Assembly (NCBI GenBank): GCA_023512835.1
Contig: CM042088.1
Coordinates: 29,723,164 to 29,787,163, forward strand
DNA from: Taxillus chinensis
Lineage: Eukaryota > Streptophyta > Magnoliopsida > Santalales > Loranthaceae
Length of the DNA: 64,000 nt
Direction of reading: 5' to 3'
Every line of letters begins with the position of its first letter. The first letter of the stretch is position 1. The translations under genes were made by a program, and so were the position numbers. Shown piece after piece: positions 59,341 to 64,000 of this stretch. Under the pieces are notes generated by a model. That model made no database searches. It was not told where the DNA came from and saw only the letters and a program-made list of their open reading frames with translations.

Positions 59341-62200
59341 TGAACGTGGATGTCACTGAAATAATAAGGAGGAGTAAATTTTGTGATAACCTAGGAAACT
59401 CTTTGGGAGTTTAAAACTTCTTCTTCTTGTGCTTGGTTTTTATGAAACCTGTTTTAAATTTTGCCTGCTCTTTGGAGTTCTAGAACTTTGTTTCTTTGTT
59501 TGGAATTTGTGAAAAACAATCAAGTTTATCTTTTTAAACTAAGTTGATTTACTCACATTTTGCATGTAATGTCCATTATTACTTGTTTACTCTCTTGACA
59601 TGGGTAATGAGCTCAACAGGGGCATACCAAACAAAGAATCTAGGCTATCTAGGTTTAGCCTAAACCAAAAGGACGATCAGATGAGCAACTACCATTGAAA
59701 TCAGGGGACCAGATCCAAGAGAAGCGACATCCACTTCAAACAGGGGCATTTGACACCGAAGGGTTCCTTCTACCACCGAAATATAAGTTCATTTCTATTT
59801 TAAGCATTTTGAGACAAATTTTGATTGTTTAAAATGAATAGAGGCCGTCTTTTCCTTCCTCGTAATACTACCATCGCGACCCCTTTCGAACTTAAGTATA
59901 TTTCTTTCAAATAACCCGATTCGTAGTTCACCCCATATTGGGGCAATTTATAAATGTCAAGTTCCCATATTGGAGCAGTTTTGTAAAATAATTCTTATAC
60001 TGGGGCAGTTTTTAAGACCCCTCATAGATGCATACCCCATAATTGGGGCATTTTTTATTTAAAAAAACAAAAGAAAAGAAAGAAGGGAAAAGCATAACTC
60101 TCGTGTTGGGGCAGTTTTCAAGACCCCTTATAACGATATATCCCACAATCGGGGAAATTTTTGTTAGATAGAAAAAGAGCGAGCGAAAGAAAAAAGGAGA
60201 AAATAAACATTTTGTATAGCAAAATCCAGCATTAGGACAGTTTTGTAAAGTACCCCCGCATTGGGCCAATTTTACCAACTTTGTAAAGTATAATCTGAAC
60301 TATTGATCAATTCTAGCCTAGAATAGGTTCGAGCCACTTTATATCCTTTCTTGTTAAACCTAGTAGCCCAAGCCTACATTACAGTCCTCAATAAAGTCCT
60401 CTCAGATTAAATGATTAAAATTATGTCTCCAATGCTCAAAAAGACACAGGGTCATGAATATTCAAGGCGGACTTGATGAAAACCCGCAAGGGCATCAAGG
60501 GTAAAATACAAAGCCATCTACAAGGCATAAGGAACAACAAGCAGAAATTAAGGCGGGCTTAGTGAAAACCCAAAAGGGCACTAAGAGCAAAATTCAAAGC
60601 CAATAAAGGAGGATCAAGCACTTAAAGCCTAAAATCAGTCAGCATCTTTTCCAATTGAGTCATTGAGCATCAAGACTTCAGCAATCAAATATCCCCTCAG
60701 ATCAAGCCTCTACAAGTTCAAGATTTGCAAATATTTTCTACAACTGAGCCTTTGAGCATCAAGGTCCAAAAGCATCCAACATTCTCTCCATTTGAGCTTC
60801 AGAGCATCAAGAGTCCAAGATTACCAAACTAGAATCTCCAATCAAGTCCCTAAGCCTAAAGGATAATTGTATTCCATGCATCACTTGCATACATTTATCA
60901 TTTTCTTTAATTTCAGGAATGTTTTCACCTCTGAAGATCCCAAGAGATCATCCTCAACAAACTTCCCAAAATAACCAAGCTCTAAAGGCTCCCATTGTTC
61001 AATCATAGAAGTCATTCTTTGCGATTTCCCAAGTCCTAGAAGCATCCATGACAATCAAACACACATCTTATTCTTTTTTCAGGTAACCTCGTAGAGTGAT
61101 CTGATTAAGTGAACTCGTAGAGGGAGCCCATATTGAGTCGTTAGTAAACTTTTTCAGCAATCATTGATTCCTTTCCAGGCTCTAGATGCTATTTCAGTCC
61201 CTCTCAACCTTAGAGGTCATCCCTTATACATAGCCTTCTTTTTTATCACTTTGGAAAGTCCACAGGCAGTTCCCCTACACCTATCCCACTTTTCTTTTTC
61301 ATTTCTTTCAGGAAGTCCACCGGCAGGTCCCCAGTACCTATCCTCAGTCTTTTTATCCATTTGGGAAGTTTGCAGGCAGTTCCCTTGCACATATCCCACT
61401 TTTCTTTTTCATTTCTTTCAGGAAGTCCATCGGCAGGTCCCTGGTACCTATCCTCAGTCTTTAAATTTACTTTTGGGAAGTCTGCAGGCAGTTCCCCTGC
61501 ACCTATCCCATCCTTTCTTTTTAACCCTTTCAAGAAGTCCACCGGCAGGTCCCCGGTACCTATCCTCAGTCTTTAAATTTACTTTTGGGAAGTACGAAGG
61601 CAATTCCCCTACACCTATCCCAGCTTCTCTACTTTATTCTTTTAGGAAGTCCACCAACAGTTTCCCGATAACTATCCCCAGTTGTTAAATTTAATTTCGG
61701 GAAGTCCGCAGGCAGTTCCCCTGTACCTATCCCACATCTTCTTTTCAATTTCAAGAAAGTCCACCAGTAGTTCCCCAATACCTATCCTCACTTGTTAAAT
61801 TTAATTTCGGGAAGTCCGCAGGCAGTTCTCCTTCACCTATCCCACATTTTCTTTTCAATTTCAAGGAAGTCCGTAGGTGGTTCCCCTGTACTTATCCTTA
61901 TTGTTTTCTTTGTTTGGGAAGTCTGCAGGCAGTTCTCCTGCACTTATCCCACCTTTACTCTTCAATTCTTGTCGGCCCTAGATGCCTTTTCAATTCTTGT
62001 TACCCTAGATGCCTTTAACTTCAATCAAACCTTAAATGCCTTTTCAGCCTTATTCAATTTCCACTAGCCTTACGAGCTTCTTTCCATTTGTTGGGGACAA
62101 ACCCACCTTCCTTTAGCAACAGGTAAGTCAGGTAAGTAGTCCAACCCGTCCAAAACAAGTCTATTTTATCTTTGTGCACCGTTTGTACACAAACGATATA
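59341..62200 (+). other. non-coding internal region of the Tat-like element, with two tandem-repeat arrays
   Basis: Instead of pol there are repeats. At 59930-60275 a TATTGGGGCAGTTTT-like unit recurs about eight times. At 60420-60620 a GGCGGGCTTAGTGAAAACCC-like unit occurs twice. At 61250-61960 a 52-60-bp unit containing GGAAGTCCGCAGGCAGTTCC and CCTATCCCA recurs about thirteen times, alternating with a variant (CACCGGCAGGTCCCCGGTAC, CCTATCCTCAG). An open frame at 61164-61688 is a translation of this array. No domain was recognised anywhere in the region. Confidence 0.75.
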
Positions 62201-62214
62201 CAAAGAGGGGCAGC
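62201..62214 (+). other. polypurine tract of the Tat-like element
   Basis: CAAAGAGGGGCAGC directly before the 3' LTR start TGTTGGACC at 62215. Confidence 0.7.
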
Positions 62215-62650
62215 TGTTGGACCTCATTTTGTCTGGGTTGGATGTATTTTATCAAATTCAATTTTCCTCTGTGCTGCCTCGATTTGTTGAAATTTTACAG
62301 GACAACAGAGTCGTGACCACTGAGCCGCAAATGCCCAATTTCATGAAATTATTCAAAAAGATCTCCAAATGCGAAAGAGTTAGTCTTGGGCGAAAGAAAA
62401 TCAAATTCGAGGATCAACGCCTTTGACCACGCTCAATTCTGAGGTCAAATGAAGAAGATATGGTCAAAATAGCGTTCGGGCCGCCAATGATGGTTAAAAA
62501 TTTAAAATGGTAATTAATTTTCCAAGTGACACTCCGGATCAGGTCACGAATCTCATATTCGCATCCTACTCGTCGTTATGAGAATTTTGACATATATATT
62601 GTATATATTCGTTTTCGGGGCCTTTTTCAATAAAAATCAAAAATTACATT
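62215..62650 (+). repeat. Tat-like 3' LTR, first 436 bp, cut by a second copia
   Basis: Aligns with 40546-40975, with scattered substitutions and small indels. It ends at 62650, where a copia LTR begins. The rest of this LTR should lie beyond the right end of the window. Confidence 0.85.
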
Positions 62651-63938
62651 TGTTGGATCAAACCCAGAATTTGGATAATGCTGATAAAGCCTTATGTAAT
62701 TTGATCTGAGATATTTTGTGTTTATTTGATCATTGCAGAAGATATGTTATTAATCCGGAGATGCACTCGTGAGAGCAAAGCTAAGGACAGGATACATAAT
62801 CCTGATCCGAACAAGAGTGAGTGTCGTCAAACACTTGGTAAATAACCAAGTCATCAATACATACGGAATAAGGAACATTCGTGCGGACTAAGAACTTAAA
62901 AGCTACGGATTGCGGAATATATTCCTAGTGCCTTAAACGGACTAAGTCAAACTGATACGGAGTAAGGAAGTATTAATGCGGAATAAGGACCCGAGTTTTT
63001 ATTCGCACTGAGTAAGGAAACTAGATGCGGAGTAAGGAATCCGGACAACTTTACTCATACGGAGTAAGGAAGCAATAGTACGGAGTAAGCATTCCGATCC
63101 CTTAGACTCGCCCGGAGTAAGGAACTTACATACGGAGTAAGGAATTTACATACGGAGTAAGGAACTTACATATGGAGTAAGCAATTTACATACGGAGTAA
63201 GGAACTTACATGCGGAGTAAGGAAGCGCTGACATGGACTAAGGATTCCAGTACTAAACAGATACGGAGTAAGCAACCACTGATACGGAGTAAGGTTCCGA
63301 GCTTCATTAGCAACGGAGTAAGGAAAATTATACCGGACCAAGGAGATATTACTTCAACTCACCGTATTTAAAGTTATCAGCTCGTGGCGTCCCAATGTAA
63401 GACAAACTTATTGAGAACCTGAAGAATCTTACATGTGGATCATCCGGATATGTGGACACAACCTCAATTGTATTTGGGAACTCACAAATGCACTTATACT
63501 CTTCAAACCCAAGACCTTGAGCTCCACAAACCGCAGCAGTCAAGACAGAGAGATTACCGAGGAATAGTTAGTGTTGAACGTATTCCGGAACTACAAGTTC
63601 CAAGGTTGTCTCTTAGGAATGTTTATATAAATATTCATACTTGTATATTTGTAAAAGTGTGTGTACGTGTGCGAACAAGCCTGAATAACCTGTGTATGCA
63701 CAAGAGCTCAAAGAAATAATCTAGGCTAGTGTGTGAATCCCTTTGTAAATAGAGTGTAAGAGAGTCTTGCTTCTATTTTGTTGTATTTATCTCTTGATAA
63801 TAAAACAAAATACTTCCACTATCTGGTTATCTTCCGCAGTGATTATATCACTTGACTAGATTAGTGTAGTGCCTTAAGAGATAAAAAGAGTTTAGATAAG
63901 AGCCTATTCACCCCCCTTTAGGCTCAAAGGGACCATCA
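62651..63938 (+). repeat. 5' LTR of a second SIRE-like copia element
   Basis: Begins TGTTGGATCAAACC and ends GGGACCATCA, 1,288 bp, the same family as the LTRs at 41615 and 53047. It has more copies of the CGGAGTAAGGAA unit (62870-63315), which accounts for its greater length. A TATATAAATA box lies at about 63624-63633. It is clearly more diverged from the other two LTRs than they are from each other, so it is a separate insertion. The internal region starts at 63939 and leaves the window. Confidence 0.9.
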
Positions 63939-63940
63939 AG

Positions 63941-63952
63941 TGGTATCAGAGC
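63941..63952 (+). other. primer binding site of the second copia, initiator Met tRNA
   Basis: TGGTATCAGAGC, two bases after the LTR end. The element continues past the window. Confidence 0.9.
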
Positions 63953-64000
63953 AAGTCTATTTGTTCAAAAGTAGAGATTCCACTCTTTTACTCTAAGCAA

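Larger units (their letters stand above)
40546..62650 (+). mobile_element. Tat-like Ty3/gypsy element, gag only, host of nested copia insertions
   Basis: The 5' LTR is 40546-41614 plus 54193-56724 (about 3.6 kb once the copia insertion is removed). The tRNA-Arg-type primer site is 56727-56744, a broken gag 57822-59340, non-coding repeat-rich DNA to 62200, a purine tract 62201-62214, and the 3' LTR start 62215-62650, cut by a second copia LTR. The segment before the LTR end (GGTGCTAACCCTTCCCC and ACTCCCGAACCC words) and the TGGCGACTCTGCTGGGGAC primer site are typical of the Tat/Ogre/Retand lineage. No protease, reverse transcriptase or integrase is present between gag and the 3' LTR, so it is a non-autonomous derivative. 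By eye the two LTR starts differ at several percent of positions. Confidence 0.82.

Noticed and set aside
61164..61688. 174-codon frame with repeated SPQAVPLHLSH-like units
   Set aside because: Translation of a tandem DNA repeat; the frame is not kept along the array and no start context or domain is seen.

Overview
This window is plant nuclear DNA, almost certainly from an angiosperm. It holds one intact multi-exon host gene with GT-AG introns and plant-type transposable elements: Ty3/gypsy chromovirus-like and Tat-like elements, SIRE-like Ty1/copia, an L1-type LINE, hAT elements and a TRIM. The species cannot be named from this sequence alone.

Layout. 1-7.1 kb: a minus-strand Tekay/Del-like gypsy remnant (broken gag and protease, 2.1-kb 5' LTR), interrupted on its left by a Tat-like LTR and followed by a tandem plus inverted TRIM cluster and a copia LTR fragment. 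7.1-13.7 kb: low-complexity TTCGA-rich DNA cut by a solo LTR (7656-9398, target-site duplication GACCC), then a second solo LTR (11074-13258, duplication TATGA) sitting inside another related LTR. 13.7-15.4 kb: gene-free DNA ending in a hAT-like MITE close to a promoter. 15.58-31.0 kb: a complete 18-exon gene for a mitochondrial type-I DnaJ co-chaperone of the GFA2 family. Intron 7 holds a MITE, and intron 11 holds a 5.3-kb L1-type LINE with a perfect 14-bp target-site duplication. 31.0-34.7 kb: gene-free DNA with old LTR pieces and one 43-codon hydrophobic ORF behind a TATA box. 34.7-39.3 kb: a local tandem duplication, one copy split by a 3.8-kb hAT transposon (perfect 8-bp duplication), the other by a small hAT-like MITE. 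40.5-64 kb: a nest. A Tat-like gypsy element with LTRs of about 3.6 kb and only a gag gene has its 5' LTR split by a 12.6-kb SIRE-like copia element, and its 3' LTR is cut by a second copia of the same family that runs off the window.

The GFA2-like gene is the only convincing functional host gene. Every transposon coding region is broken by at least one stop or frameshift. The LINE is least damaged (one TAG in each ORF) and the hAT next (one frameshift and one stop). The nesting gives a relative chronology: Tat-like element older, copia younger. I found no tRNA, rRNA, CRISPR array or convincingly new biological system. The items most worth checking are the gag-only Tat-like element with its internal tandem repeats, the GC-rich block inside the hAT element, the 43-codon ORF, and the young LINE in an intron of a likely essential gene.
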